Of a stretch of 64,000 nt of DNA, positions 9,636 to 18,370 are shown one piece after another (the stretch's first letter is position 1; each line of letters starts with the position of its first letter). Source of the stretch: Alteromonas macleodii. GTDB lineage: Bacteria > Pseudomonadota > Gammaproteobacteria > Enterobacterales > Alteromonadaceae. Position numbers and translations under genes: made by a program. The stretch covers positions 1,880,333 through 1,944,332 of the forward strand of contig NZ_LR812090.1 in NCBI RefSeq assembly GCF_903772925.1, written 5' to 3'. Below the pieces are notes generated by a model that worked only from the letters and a program-made list of their open reading frames with translations, had not been told where the DNA came from and made no database searches.

Positions 9636-9878
9636 TGGAGGTGCGTTGGAGCGGTAAGAATACTCGCGCAATGAACTCGACAAAGGCGAGCAGTTGTTTG
9701 CTAACTACTTTTTGTAAAGAGAAATTTGATACCGAACCTGGTAAATACGAAACCCGTGCAAGAGTTCAATCAAATGTTAAATTTAGGGTGGGTCGTTACA
9801 CTTTTTGATTTCGCCAGTGAGAAAGAGCATAGTTGAAAACTAGGCGACATTACCTATTGAATATGCACAAAAAAGAGC
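9636..9878. other. Intergenic remnant zone without a recognisable gene
   Basis: Between the symporter stop and the LysE pseudogene there is only a 60-codon open frame (9626-9808, +). It has no recognisable family, starts inside the symporter gene and has no ribosome-binding site. An adjacent frame reads a short coherent-looking peptide ending EKEHS, but it has no start. I regard the stretch as non-coding or decayed. Confidence 0.4.
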
Positions 9879-10107
9879 CTAAGAGCTCAGCGCGCTGTTG
9901 TCATCAGGCATAAATTGTAGAAAAGCGGCAAGATAAGAAATCGAGACTTTAGGGTTCAGTGTGTTGGCTAAAAATCCCGCGACATTGGTAAAGCCTGTAG
10001 GATACGCAAAAACAGGCACTGTTTTGGCAATAAGTAATCCGATAGGCGCAGTAGAAATCAAAAGTAAATTAGTAACACAAATGAAAGATAATACTTTCTA
10101 AATCCAT
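9879..10107 (-). pseudogene. Decayed LysE/RhtB-family exporter fragment
   Basis: On the minus strand an AGGA ribosome-binding site precedes ATG 10107, which starts MDLESIIFHL. A one-base shift then leads into the frame reading VTNLLLISTAPIGLL, which resembles the N-terminal helix of LysE/RhtB transporters. The frame jumps to FTNVAGFLANTLNPKVS and YLAAFLQFM, which match the mid-family motif (GFLxNLLNPKxxLFFLAFLPQF) normally about 100 residues further on. The total is about 75 residues against a usual 200-210. So a frameshift, a large internal deletion and loss of the C-terminus are all visible. The family assignment rests on motif recognition by eye. Confidence 0.6.
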
Positions 10108-10210
10108 TTCAAAGTTCCTAAAAAATGAGCGTCAAGCAATGCTCGTATTGTTCAATAAATTGTGTTTTCCGATAAACATTATCAATGGTTTTACTGTTGC
10201 CTATTCCAAC

Positions 10211-10252
10211 ATGCTCAATTTCACCGATAGATAACTATCGGTGACTGAGCAT
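10211..10252. terminator. Long perfect-stem hairpin downstream of the aldehyde dehydrogenase gene
   Basis: Two nested inverted repeats, ATGCTCA/TGAGCAT and TCACCGATAG/CTATCGGTGA, enclose an ATAA loop and are separated only by a small asymmetric bulge. The structure lies 21 nt past the stop of the minus-strand AHG operon. No T-tract follows on either strand, so Rho-independent termination is not certain; mRNA 3'-end protection is an alternative. Confidence 0.55.
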
Positions 10253-10272
10253 ATAGGAAAAGGTATAATGTG

Positions 10273-11724
10273 TTAAATGGCCTCGTTCATATAAATAGTT
10301 TTCTTATCAAGGTACTGCTCTAGACCGTATTGACCGTCCTCGCCGCCCATTCCGCTCTTTTTCCAACCATTATGGAAACCTTGATGCTGCTCTCCGATAC
10401 CTCTATTGACATACACTTCACCAACCTCCATCTCGTCAATGGCCTGGTTTATATATGCTAGTGATTTAGTATATAAGTACGCGGATAGTCCGTATTCACT
10501 GTCATTTGTGTATGCAATAGCCTGGTCTATGCTGTCAATTTTGCAGATTGGCAAAATAGGGCCAAACGTTTCTTCGTGCATAAGTACGTTATCTTGTGCA
10601 ACATTGCCCACCAATGTAGGTTCAAACCAGTGACCCTTCTCAAAGCCGTCAATGCTTGTTTTACTGCCACCTGTGATAATTTCTGCGCCTTGTTCTAAAC
10701 TCTTACCCAGAAGAGACGAAATATTGTCAATCTCTCGAGCATTAACTTTCGGGCCCATTTGCGTTGTTGGCGACATTGGATCGCCTACCACTAATGCTCT
10801 GACTTTAGGGGTAAGCTTTTCAATAAATTCATCATACACATTTGAATGAACATAAAGGCGCTCTGCACAGGTGCATACCTGACCACAATTAGCAAAACGG
10901 GTGTCTATTAAGTCGTTTACCGCTTTGTCTATATCAGCATCTTCCATAACAATAAAGGGCGCTTTACCACCCAACTCGAGCATTACAGGTATCATATGCT
11001 TACCGGCTGATTGATATATGTGCTGACCTGCCCGAGTACTCCCCGTCATGGTAATAAGTTTGGTGATAGGACTTTCGCACAGGTATTGACCTACTGAGTT
11101 TCCCGTACCGTTGACAATATTCAGCACTCCCGCTGGAATTCCAGCTTGATTGGCCAATTCGCCAAGCATCATTGTTGAAAGCGGAGTCTCTTCTGTAGGT
11201 TTTAACACCATAGTGTTTCCTGTTACTAGGGCTGGGCCTATTTTTCTGCCAGCCAGCGCTAACGGAAAATTCCATGCTGTAATACCAACAACCACGCCGC
11301 GTGGTACTTTGTGAATATAAATTTTTTCGTTTTCGTTATCTGAGGGCAGAATGTCGCCGCTAATGGTGAGTGCATTGTCACATGCATAATCAATGAAACT
11401 AGCGGTTACAGCCACTTCCATTTCAGCAACGCCAATAAGCTTGCCCTGTTCCTGAACGATTAAAGGTGCTAGGGAAGGGGAGTTATCTCGTATAAGCTGT
11501 GCGAATTTTCGAAGCACGGTTGCTCTTTCTCGAGCCGTTTTTTTTGCCCATCCTTTTTGGGCCCGCTGTGCACTAATGAGTGCTTGCTCTGCATCATCTT
11601 CACAGCCTAGCGGCACTTCACCCACTGCTTCGCTTGTTGAAGGATTTAAAACGGGTATAGACTCCGCACACACTGATTCACAGTATTGGCCATTAATAAA
11701 ATGCTTTTTATTGTATTTAAACAT
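10273..11724 (-). CDS. NAD(P)-dependent aldehyde dehydrogenase, probable 3,6-anhydro-L-galactose dehydrogenase
   Basis: The 483-residue protein is a full-length ALDH-superfamily enzyme resembling lactaldehyde dehydrogenase AldA. It has the WNFP motif (Asn152), LELGGK with the general base Glu250, and GQVC with the nucleophile Cys284. No signal peptide is present, so it acts in the cytoplasm. Enzymes of this type oxidise AHG to 3,6-anhydrogalactonate in agar degraders such as Vibrio sp. EJY3 and Pseudoalteromonas. It is the last gene of a four-gene minus-strand operon (cycloisomerase, MDR, SDR, ALDH) with a 3-nt gap to the SDR. The pathway role is inferred from the operon; the ALDH fold and active site are seen directly. 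Confidence 0.88.
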   Translation of the reverse strand: MFKYNKKHFINGQYCESVCAESIPVLNPSTSEAVGEVPLGCEDDAEQALISAQRAQKGWAKKTARERATVLRKFAQLIRDNSPSLAPLIVQEQGKLIGVAEMEVAVTASFIDYACDNALTISGDILPSDNENEKIYIHKVPRGVVVGITAWNFPLALAGRKIGPALVTGNTMVLKPTEETPLSTMMLGELANQAGIPAGVLNIVNGTGNSVGQYLCESPITKLITMTGSTRAGQHIYQSAGKHMIPVMLELGGKAPFIVMEDADIDKAVNDLIDTRFANCGQVCTCAERLYVHSNVYDEFIEKLTPKVRALVVGDPMSPTTQMGPKVNAREIDNISSLLGKSLEQGAEIITGGSKTSIDGFEKGHWFEPTLVGNVAQDNVLMHEETFGPILPICKIDSIDQAIAYTNDSEYGLSAYLYTKSLAYINQAIDEMEVGEVYVNRGIGEQHQGFHNGWKKSGMGGEDGQYGLEQYLDKKTIYMNEAI

Positions 11725-11727
11725 GAA

Positions 11728-12489
11728 TTATCTTCCCATCCATCCGCCATCAACGAGCACAGTAGCGCCATTCATGTAGTCAGATGCCTTAGATGCTAAA
11801 AATACCGTTGGGCCCACAAAGTCGGTAGGCTCTCCCCAACGTCCTTGTGGTATACGACTTAGAATAGATGCCGCTCTTTGTGGATCATTTCTTAGTGCCT
11901 CTGTATTGTCTGTGGCAATATAACCTGGTGCTATCGCATTAACGTTTACACCTTGTCCTGCCCACTCATTAGCAAGTGCTTTTGTTAACTGCCCAATTGC
12001 TCCTTTGCTCGCAGCATAGCCAGGTACTGTTATACCACCTTGAAAAGTTAATAATGAAGCTGTAAAAATGATTTTTCCCGACTTATTTGCAACCATATCT
12101 TTGCCTATCTCACGGCTAAGAATAAATTGAGCATTGAGATTAACTTCGATAACCTTATCCCAGTACTCATCACTGTGGTTCGTTGCTGGATCTCTTAGAA
12201 TAGTACCGGCATTGTTCACTAATATATCTATTTTTGGATGATCGTTTTTCACTTTTTCAATAAATTTATAAACGTCATCCCTGTTGCTAAAGTCACACTG
12301 ATAAGCCGAAAAGCGCTTTCCTGATTCAATAACGCCCTTTTCAGTCTCACTGCCATGATTTAGTGAGGCCGAAACTCCTATAACATCAGCGCCAGCTTGA
12401 GCCAATCCTATTGCCATCGCTTGACCTATGCCTCTGCTGCAGCCGGTCACCAATGCTGTTTTCCCTTCTAAACTAAACAGTTCGCTCAT
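11728..12489 (-). CDS. KduD-like short-chain dehydrogenase, probable 2-keto-3-deoxy-galactonate dehydrogenase/reductase
   Basis: The 253-residue classical SDR has the NAD(P)-binding TGCSRGIG (residues 15-22), NNAG, and the catalytic Ser145-Tyr158-Lys162 set (YAASK). It resembles KduD (2-dehydro-3-deoxy-gluconate 5-dehydrogenase), including the NEWAGQGVNVNAIAPGY block and the C-terminal DYMNGATVLVDGGW. Its ATG shares a base with the stop of the MDR gene (TAATG), and its ribosome-binding site GGAGGT lies inside that gene. In the marine AHG route, KDGal is oxidised to a 2,5-diketo acid and re-reduced to KDG by two dehydrogenases. This SDR and the adjacent MDR are the natural pair, but which does which step cannot be told from sequence. 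Confidence 0.85.
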   Translation of the reverse strand: MSELFSLEGKTALVTGCSRGIGQAMAIGLAQAGADVIGVSASLNHGSETEKGVIESGKRFSAYQCDFSNRDDVYKFIEKVKNDHPKIDILVNNAGTILRDPATNHSDEYWDKVIEVNLNAQFILSREIGKDMVANKSGKIIFTASLLTFQGGITVPGYAASKGAIGQLTKALANEWAGQGVNVNAIAPGYIATDNTEALRNDPQRAASILSRIPQGRWGEPTDFVGPTVFLASKASDYMNGATVLVDGGWMGR

Positions 12490-13517
12490 TATTGTACCTC
12501 CTCAATAAGCGACACAAGCGCTTTCATACCCGAAGGATTTCCGTCCATCGACTTAAACGCATCACCAATGTTTGATAATTGGTTTACTGAGCTAATGAAA
12601 GGGGCTAAATCTAACGACTCATTTGCAATTAAGGATATTGCGTGCTCAAAGTCTTCGTGCTCATATACGCGAGCACCTAAAAGCTCGAGCTCTTTCCAGA
12701 AAAACTTAAACAAATCTACTTGTGGTTTTTGGGAGTGAATAGCTACCATGCAAATACGCCCCCTTACTGCCGCAATGTCCGTCATTACATCAACAGCGGC
12801 TTGCACACCTGATACTTCAAAAACAACATCAGCGCCCTTGCCATTTGTCCATGTATTTACCTGCTCAATAACATCTTGGTTAATAGGGTCAACAGTCCTA
12901 ATACCGTTATTTTCAGCAAATTGTCGGCGCGTGTCATTTACTTCAGAAATCATTACGTTAGCGCCTTTAGCTTTAGCAACTAAAGCCACTAATTGACCAA
13001 TAGGGCCACCGCCAATAACGATAACATCTTCATTTTGAGAAACACGTGCACGTGAAACATCGTGACATGCAACAGCGAGAGGCTCTACCAGTGCCCCCAT
13101 TTTTAACGAAACATTACTTGGTAACTTATGTAATGTTCTTGCTTTAACTGTCCAAGAGCTCTGGAAGGCTCCAGGAGTGTCTATCCCCATGAATTTTAAG
13201 TTTTGACAAACGTGCGAGTGTCCGGCTTTACATGCTGGACACTCAAGACAATAATCCAACGGTCTTACTACCACATTATCGCCCAGTGCTACGTTAGTAA
13301 CTCCTTGTCCAATTTCCGCTACTACGCCTGACATTTCGTGACCGATAATTTGAGGTGGCGAAACTCGTGCATCCATGACGCCATGGTAAATGTGCATGTC
13401 AGTACCGCAAATACCCACATATCCTACATTCAATCGAACTTCGCCAGGTCCTGGTGGAATAGCCGTTCCGGACTGGACGTTAAACGTCTTGTTACCTATA
13501 TACTGTGCTGAAAACAT
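12489..13517 (-). CDS. Zinc-dependent medium-chain dehydrogenase (Tdh/sorbitol dehydrogenase type)
   Basis: The 342-residue MDR enzyme has catalytic zinc ligands Cys37 (GICGTD) and His60-Glu61 (GHE). Structural zinc cysteines are at 90, 93, 96 and 104 (YCLECPACKAGHSHVC). The Rossmann motif IGGGPIGQL lies mid-protein. It oxidises or reduces polyol or keto-acid substrates with NAD(P). In this operon it probably catalyses one of the two redox steps that convert 2-keto-3-deoxy-L-galactonate to KDG through the diketo intermediate. It sits 9 nt after the cycloisomerase gene and overlaps the SDR gene by one base. An alternative role is a galactose or galactonate dehydrogenase. Confidence 0.85.
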   Translation of the reverse strand: MFSAQYIGNKTFNVQSGTAIPPGPGEVRLNVGYVGICGTDMHIYHGVMDARVSPPQIIGHEMSGVVAEIGQGVTNVALGDNVVVRPLDYCLECPACKAGHSHVCQNLKFMGIDTPGAFQSSWTVKARTLHKLPSNVSLKMGALVEPLAVACHDVSRARVSQNEDVIVIGGGPIGQLVALVAKAKGANVMISEVNDTRRQFAENNGIRTVDPINQDVIEQVNTWTNGKGADVVFEVSGVQAAVDVMTDIAAVRGRICMVAIHSQKPQVDLFKFFWKELELLGARVYEHEDFEHAISLIANESLDLAPFISSVNQLSNIGDAFKSMDGNPSGMKALVSLIEEVQ

Positions 13518-13526
13518 AATAATTCC

Positions 13527-14657
13527 TTACATGACCTTATGCGGTGAGAGTTTTTCTTTATCAAAAATTACGCCTACACCAATGACATTGGGCGCAACGG
13601 CAAAGCCGTCTTTATCTAAAGTGACCGGGTGCTTCGTATAAGCATCTATGGGGAACGAGTGGTATTCCATCATTCCTGCATTAGGCTGGGAAGCCATCAA
13701 TGATACGTGCAGCTCCTGCATTCCATGACTACAAACTTTCAGGTTATTTATATGAGCGAGGCTCGCGACTTTTAACCAGCCAGTAATCCCGCCAATATTC
13801 GATGCATCGGGCTGAAGGTACGAGAGTTTTGATTGATTGATGGCATAATTGAACTCATACAATGTATGTAAATTCTCACCCATTGCTAGAGGGATGTTGG
13901 TTGCACATGCAATGCGTGAATAGCTTTGATAGTCGTCTGGAATTGTCGGTTCTTCAAACCAATGAATATTGTATTTCTCAATCGCGTTGGCGAATCGAAT
14001 AGCATGTTCAGGAGACATAGAATAGTTGGCGTCCACCATAAAAGCGACGCTGTCTCCAATGTGATTTCGAACTGCTGCGACTCGGGCAATATCTTCGTTT
14101 ATATCAGGCTTACCCACTTTTATTTTTACTGCCTTGAACCCTTTTTTCAAATATCCGTCTACGTTCGATATAAGCTTTTCTTCATTGAAATTAAGGTCTA
14201 TTCCTCCAGCGTAGCAAGGGGTCCTATCTGAAAAACCGCCCGCTAGACGCCAAAGGGGTTGTTGGATGCGCTTGCAGCGAATGTCCCACAAGGCAATATC
14301 AACGGCAGATATCGCAAAACTTACTAAACCACCACGCCCCACATAGTGCAATGCATATTGCATTTGCTCCCAGATAGACTCAACGCAATCAGCATCTTTA
14401 CCTACCAAAAATTTGGCTAAGTCATATTTTAAAAGGCTGAATATAGCTTGTCCGCCTTTACCGCCTGTGTAGGTATAGCCAGTACCTTGGGTACCATCTC
14501 CGCATGTCACTGTGCAGGTAATCAACTCAAAATGTGTATGGTCACCGTGTTTTGCGTCGCTTAACACTTCCGGGAGTGGGATAACGTAATAGCTAACCTC
14601 AACATCTTTGATACCACTGGCAGAAACATGATTTGTACTTAAAGGGATTGCTGTCAC
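13527..14657 (-). CDS. Enolase-superfamily enzyme, probable 3,6-anhydro-L-galactonate cycloisomerase
   Basis: The 376-residue protein belongs to the mandelate-racemase subgroup of the enolase superfamily. The KxK acid/base motif is Lys178-Ile-Lys180. Metal ligands are Asp209 (VDAN), Glu235 (FEEP) and Glu261 (GEN). The His-Asp dyad is Asp284 and His311, and Glu331 closes the site. This set resembles characterised anhydrogalactonate cycloisomerases. As I recall, galactonate dehydratase (DgoD) uses His instead of KxK, which argues against that alternative. The enzyme would open the 3,6-anhydro ring to give 2-keto-3-deoxygalactonate. It is first in the minus-strand operon and diverges from the agarase gene across a 275-nt region with TTGTTAACAA sites. 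Confidence 0.85.
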   Translation of the reverse strand: MTAIPLSTNHVSASGIKDVEVSYYVIPLPEVLSDAKHGDHTHFELITCTVTCGDGTQGTGYTYTGGKGGQAIFSLLKYDLAKFLVGKDADCVESIWEQMQYALHYVGRGGLVSFAISAVDIALWDIRCKRIQQPLWRLAGGFSDRTPCYAGGIDLNFNEEKLISNVDGYLKKGFKAVKIKVGKPDINEDIARVAAVRNHIGDSVAFMVDANYSMSPEHAIRFANAIEKYNIHWFEEPTIPDDYQSYSRIACATNIPLAMGENLHTLYEFNYAINQSKLSYLQPDASNIGGITGWLKVASLAHINNLKVCSHGMQELHVSLMASQPNAGMMEYHSFPIDAYTKHPVTLDKDGFAVAPNVIGVGVIFDKEKLSPHKVM

Positions 14658-14696
14658 TTTCGCATCCTTATAAAACCTATATTTTTTAATTGTACA

Positions 14697-14706
14697 TTGT
14701 TAACAA
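14697..14706. promoter_or_regulatory. Palindromic operator candidate TTGTTAACAA (site 2)
   Basis: The palindrome, extended here to ATTGTTAACAAT (14696-14707), lies 40 nt upstream of the cycloisomerase start in the divergent region shared with the agarase gene. Its position near the start of the minus operon suits a repressor site. It is the same decamer as at 6396 and 18279. Confidence 0.55.
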
Positions 14707-14854
14707 TTAATAGCAAACTTTTGATTTGTGGGAAAGAGCGAATTTGCGAATGAGTGAAAATTGCAACGTAACATTTATAATACTTTTCTATGTTGTTGAT
14801 TATTCACTAAATATCTCTCAAACGGATAGTTTCAAAAAACCAATTTTTGTAAAA

Positions 14855-14896
14855 TGTTAACAAAAATGTTGACAGTTGTATTATTAAAAGTAAGGT
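14855..14896 (+). promoter_or_regulatory. Candidate agarase promoter with overlapping operator-like repeats
   Basis: TGTTAACAA (14855-14863) is a one-base-short copy of the locus palindrome. TGTTGACA (14867-14874) follows and contains a consensus -35 box TTGACA (14869-14874). A weak -10 (TAAGGT, 14891-14896) sits 16 nt downstream, 37 nt before the agarase ATG. A regulator bound at the repeats would cover the -35 box. The -10 is poor, so the promoter call is tentative. Confidence 0.4.
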
Positions 14897-14932
14897 TTTC
14901 GTTAAGGCGAATGATATTTTTTAAGGGGTATT

Positions 14933-17272
14933 ATGACTATTCGAACCAGGTTTAGCGTGGTTGCCACGTGTGTTTTAGCTGTGTTTGGGCTTCAATCGTG
15001 CGCAAAGCGCGAAGCATATTTAATTACTGACACGAAAGAGTTGGCTTCACAACATGAAAGCAATACTTCTCACGACATGCTTGAGTCGATGGTTAAGTTA
15101 AATGAAAACACTAAAAGCCTGATAAACGCTAATGCAGTAGATTGGCAAATTTCAACCGCAGACGATGGAGAAAAGCAGCTCAATATAAAATTTAACGCAG
15201 CATCAGCAAATAAACCATTTTTAACTATTAATGCTGAGTCGACGTGGGATTTTAGTTTGAACGACACGGTCGCCGTAGTAATGGATATTGATAACCCGAG
15301 CAGTGAGCCTGTACACCTTCATGTAGCCCTAACTGATGTGCACGGGAAAAAACACAATCGCAATAGCGCTATACCTCCTCATTCTTCTGCATCTTATTAT
15401 TCTTTGATAAAAGGGGAGAATGTATCCTTAGATACTGGTATGCGTTCGAACCCCAAACATTGGGACACCAACTACACTCAGCTAATATGGAGAACGGGCT
15501 CAAAAGAGATAGATGTCAGTAAAATCAAATCAATTACCTTCCAAGTGATGGGGGTAATGGCCGATAAATATATCACCGTTAGAGATATTAGAGCAGTGCG
15601 CCCAACCTCTTTTATTCAAGATTCGGCGAAGCATATTGTCGACGAATTTGGCCAAAACAATAAAATTGATTTTGAAGGCAAAGTTACGTCCATCGACAAT
15701 TTGCGGCAACATTTCAAAGAAGAAAGTGTTGAACTTCAAGCGCAATTTCCCACTGATAGGAGCAAATTTGGTGGGTACCTCAATGGACCAAAATTAGAAA
15801 GTACGGGGTATTTTCGCACTGAAAAGCATGATGGAAAATGGGCCCTTGTAGACCCTGAAGGGTATTTGTTTTTCTCAACAGGAATAGCCAATGTTCGAAT
15901 GGCAAATACATCTACTATCACCGGGTTTGATGTGCCTGACGCCTATGTTAAATCAAGGACGAGTACTGATTTAACGCCTGAAGATTCAATGGGCCTCAAT
16001 AGGCTGAGTAATGAAGCAGCAGAGCATCGCTTCGAGGCATCTGCCATACGTGCCAATATGTTTACTTCCTTGCCCGATTATAATGAAGATTTAGGTAACT
16101 TTTATGGCTATCGACGCTCTGTGCATACGGGAACGATCGATAAAGGCGAAACCTACAGTTATTACATGGCGAATTTGGCTAGGAAATTTGGAGACATGAC
16201 GGTAGATGGAGTACTAGATAAGTGGGAGTCACTAACGGTTAAGCGTATGCAAAGCTGGGGCTTTACTTCGTTTGGTAACTGGATTGATACGCGTTTTTAC
16301 GACAATGACAACTTCCCATATTTTGCTAATGGCTGGATTATTGGTGATTTCAAAACGGTAAGCTCAGGCAATGACTATTGGGCGCCTATTCCTGACCCTT
16401 TTGATGAAAAGTTCGCTGAACGAACTGATGCTACAGTGAAGCAGATAGCGCTAGAAGTTAAAGATAGCCCTTGGTGCGTAGGAGTGTTTATCGATAACGA
16501 AAAGAGTTGGGGGATTATGGGGAGCCCCGAATCTCAATTCGGTCTAGTAGCGGGTACGATGGCGCTTAATGCAAGCGATAGTCCCGCAAAAACAGCTTTT
16601 GTTGAGTGGCTAAAAAATAGATACGAAAGCATCCAGACTCTAAACAAAAATTGGGGTGTATCCTTCGTTAGCTTTGACGAATTAAATGAAGGCTTTGCAA
16701 TCAACTTTAATTCAACGGAGGCAATTCAAGACTATAGTGAACTTCTCACCTTTTATGCGGAAGCCTATTTTAAAACGGTAGCTGATTCGATGGGTAAATA
16801 CATGCCCAATCATCTCTATATGGGGGCTAGGTTTGCGGACTGGGGCATGACACCAGAACTGCGCAGTGCAGCTGCGAAGCATGTTGATGTAATGAGTTAT
16901 AACTACTACAGAGAGGGTATTAACCCTGTATTTTGGCATTTTCTAGAAGAGCTAGATATGCCTTCTATTATCGGAGAGTTTCATATGGGAGCCTTGGACT
17001 CTGGTTTATTCAACCCAGGTTTAATTGGAGCTCATACACAAGAAATACGTGGGCAAATGTACGAAACTTATATGAACTCTGTAATCGACAATCCTTATTT
17101 TGTAGGGGCTCACTGGTTTCAGTACATTGACTCTCCAATTGCAGGGCGCGCTTATGATGGAGAAAACTACAACGTAGGTTTTGTTTCAGTTGCAGATATT
17201 CCCTACAAGCCATTTATTAAATCTGTCAAGCAAGTCAACTACTCGTTATATCAACGTAGGTTTGAGAAGTGA
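14933..17272 (+). CDS. GH50 beta-agarase, lipoprotein
   Basis: The 779-residue protein has a lipoprotein signal with lipobox LQSC (Cys23); Ala at +2 suggests outer-membrane sorting. An N-terminal beta-sandwich-like region (about 50-230) precedes a TIM-barrel catalytic domain of family GH50. The acid/base is in FIDNEKSWG (Glu523). The nucleophile is in IIGEFHMGALDSG (Glu682). Length and motifs agree with exo-acting GH50 agarases such as Saccharophagus Aga50D, which release neoagarobiose. It would feed neoagarobiose to the GH117 enzyme encoded 3.7 kb downstream. It starts after a TTAAGGGG ribosome-binding site. The lactonase-like gene follows immediately, within six bases of the stop. Endo- versus exo-action cannot be decided from sequence. 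Confidence 0.92.
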   Translation: MTIRTRFSVVATCVLAVFGLQSCAKREAYLITDTKELASQHESNTSHDMLESMVKLNENTKSLINANAVDWQISTADDGEKQLNIKFNAASANKPFLTINAESTWDFSLNDTVAVVMDIDNPSSEPVHLHVALTDVHGKKHNRNSAIPPHSSASYYSLIKGENVSLDTGMRSNPKHWDTNYTQLIWRTGSKEIDVSKIKSITFQVMGVMADKYITVRDIRAVRPTSFIQDSAKHIVDEFGQNNKIDFEGKVTSIDNLRQHFKEESVELQAQFPTDRSKFGGYLNGPKLESTGYFRTEKHDGKWALVDPEGYLFFSTGIANVRMANTSTITGFDVPDAYVKSRTSTDLTPEDSMGLNRLSNEAAEHRFEASAIRANMFTSLPDYNEDLGNFYGYRRSVHTGTIDKGETYSYYMANLARKFGDMTVDGVLDKWESLTVKRMQSWGFTSFGNWIDTRFYDNDNFPYFANGWIIGDFKTVSSGNDYWAPIPDPFDEKFAERTDATVKQIALEVKDSPWCVGVFIDNEKSWGIMGSPESQFGLVAGTMALNASDSPAKTAFVEWLKNRYESIQTLNKNWGVSFVSFDELNEGFAINFNSTEAIQDYSELLTFYAEAYFKTVADSMGKYMPNHLYMGARFADWGMTPELRSAAAKHVDVMSYNYYREGINPVFWHFLEELDMPSIIGEFHMGALDSGLFNPGLIGAHTQEIRGQMYETYMNSVIDNPYFVGAHWFQYIDSPIAGRAYDGENYNVGFVSVADIPYKPFIKSVKQVNYSLYQRRFEK

Positions 17273-17277
17273 TTATT

Positions 17278-18264
17278 ATGGAATGTAAAGACAAATGGAG
17301 AGGTTTTTGTATAGCTGGCATATTTGCTTTGTCTGGAAAACTAGCGCTTGCCAAAGAATGCGAGTCTTTAGGTGAACGCCTTAATTCTACAAACTTGGAG
17401 TTGTTAAGTGTAGTAACTAAAGACAGTAAATTATGTGTATTAGAGAGTGGCTTCCAATGGACAGAAGGGCCTGTTTGGGTAAACGAGTTAAATGGGCTCT
17501 TATTTTCTGATATTCCAGCTAGTAAAGTATACCACTACAGTGAAAAGTCGGGAGTTACAGAGTTTTTAAGTGACAGTCGCTTTTCTAATGGTCTAATCAT
17601 GTCTCCTGATAGAAAGTTATTACTGCTTCAATCTCGAAATCGAACGGTAAGCTTGATGGAAGGAGATGTTGATGAGCCGAACTCTACTTATAAAAACCTA
17701 ATTACTTCTTATGATTCAAAGCGCTTGAATAGTCCAAACGATGGCGTGTTTAACACAACAGGTGACTTGTTTTTTACTGACCCTCCTTACGGGTTACCCA
17801 AAGGCATAGATGATCCAACCAAAGAACTACCGTTTCAAGGCGTCTTTTTATTCACTAAGGCGGGCCAGCTTAATTTATTAGAAAGTGAGCTTAGTTTTCC
17901 AAATGGGATAGCTCTAGCGTTAGATGAAAGCTATTTAGTGGTAGCGGTGTCTGACGAAAAACATAAAGCATGGTACCAACTTGAGCTAGGCGACGATAGT
18001 TCAGTTACGAAGAAAACACTTATACATGAGCATAAAGACATAGAGGGTGAAAACTCTAGCGGTCTTCCTGATGGCTTAGCTTTTCACAGTAATGGACTGT
18101 TGTTCGCGACAGGCCCGGAGGGGCTTTTTGTTTTCGATAGCAATTTAGTGTTGGTTGGTCGTATTTCCATTCCAAATGTCACGTCAAATGTTGCTTTTGA
18201 TAGTACTTACAAAACTTTATATATAACAGCTAATGACACATTGATGTCTTTAAGTATGATGTAA
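17278..18264 (+). CDS. SMP-30/gluconolactonase-family protein, exported
   Basis: About 328 residues with an N-terminal export signal (hydrophobic stretch to about residue 22, SGKLALA-KEC) and the SMP-30/LRE propeller. Motifs seen are FQWTEGPVWVNELNGLLFSDI, SPNDGVFNTTGDLFFTDPPYGLP, SFPNGIALALDESYLVVA and GLPDGLAFHSNGLLFATGPEGL. These carry the Glu, Asn and Asp metal ligands of family lactonases. I prefer ATG 17278, with GAGAAG eight bases upstream, over the GTG at 17269 that overlaps the agarase stop. It forms one unit with the agarase. The likely role is hydrolysis of a sugar lactone in the periplasm, for example galactono-lactone from galactose oxidation. It is a second, distinct propeller from the royal-jelly type at 2470. 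Confidence 0.82.
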   Translation: MECKDKWRGFCIAGIFALSGKLALAKECESLGERLNSTNLELLSVVTKDSKLCVLESGFQWTEGPVWVNELNGLLFSDIPASKVYHYSEKSGVTEFLSDSRFSNGLIMSPDRKLLLLQSRNRTVSLMEGDVDEPNSTYKNLITSYDSKRLNSPNDGVFNTTGDLFFTDPPYGLPKGIDDPTKELPFQGVFLFTKAGQLNLLESELSFPNGIALALDESYLVVAVSDEKHKAWYQLELGDDSSVTKKTLIHEHKDIEGENSSGLPDGLAFHSNGLLFATGPEGLFVFDSNLVLVGRISIPNVTSNVAFDSTYKTLYITANDTLMSLSMM

Positions 18265-18278
18265 TTGTTTATATTTTA

Positions 18279-18288
18279 TTGTTAACAA
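18279..18288. promoter_or_regulatory. Palindromic operator candidate TTGTTAACAA (site 3)
   Basis: The palindrome, extended to ATTGTTAACAAT (18278-18289), lies between the lactonase-like gene and the MFS-kinase-GH117 operon, 83 nt before the MFS start. With sites 1 and 2 it marks every major promoter region of the agar locus. Confidence 0.55.
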
Positions 18289-18341
18289 TTATGATGTGAT
18301 GGGTTAAGATAATCGTCATGATTAGGTTGGTGTTTTAACTA

Positions 18342-18356
18342 ACCATTAACAATGGT
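18342..18356. promoter_or_regulatory. Inverted repeat ACCATTAACAATGGT upstream of the MFS gene
   Basis: A perfect 6-bp inverted repeat (ACCATT/AATGGT) around AAC sits 14 nt before the MFS ATG and shares TTAACAA with the locus palindrome. It may be a second operator or a short hairpin in the leader near the ribosome-binding site. Confidence 0.35.
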
Positions 18357-18370
18357 AAAGAAGATCAAGA

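Noticed and set aside
9626..9808. 60-codon frame after the symporter
   Set aside because: Starts inside the symporter gene, lacks a ribosome-binding site and any known family; a vague integrase-like look could not be supported.
13527..14657. D-galactonate dehydratase (DgoD) reading of the enolase-superfamily gene
   Set aside because: The acid/base motif is KxK (178, 180) with a His311-Asp284 dyad; as I recall DgoD has a His at that position, and the AHG gene context favours the cycloisomerase.
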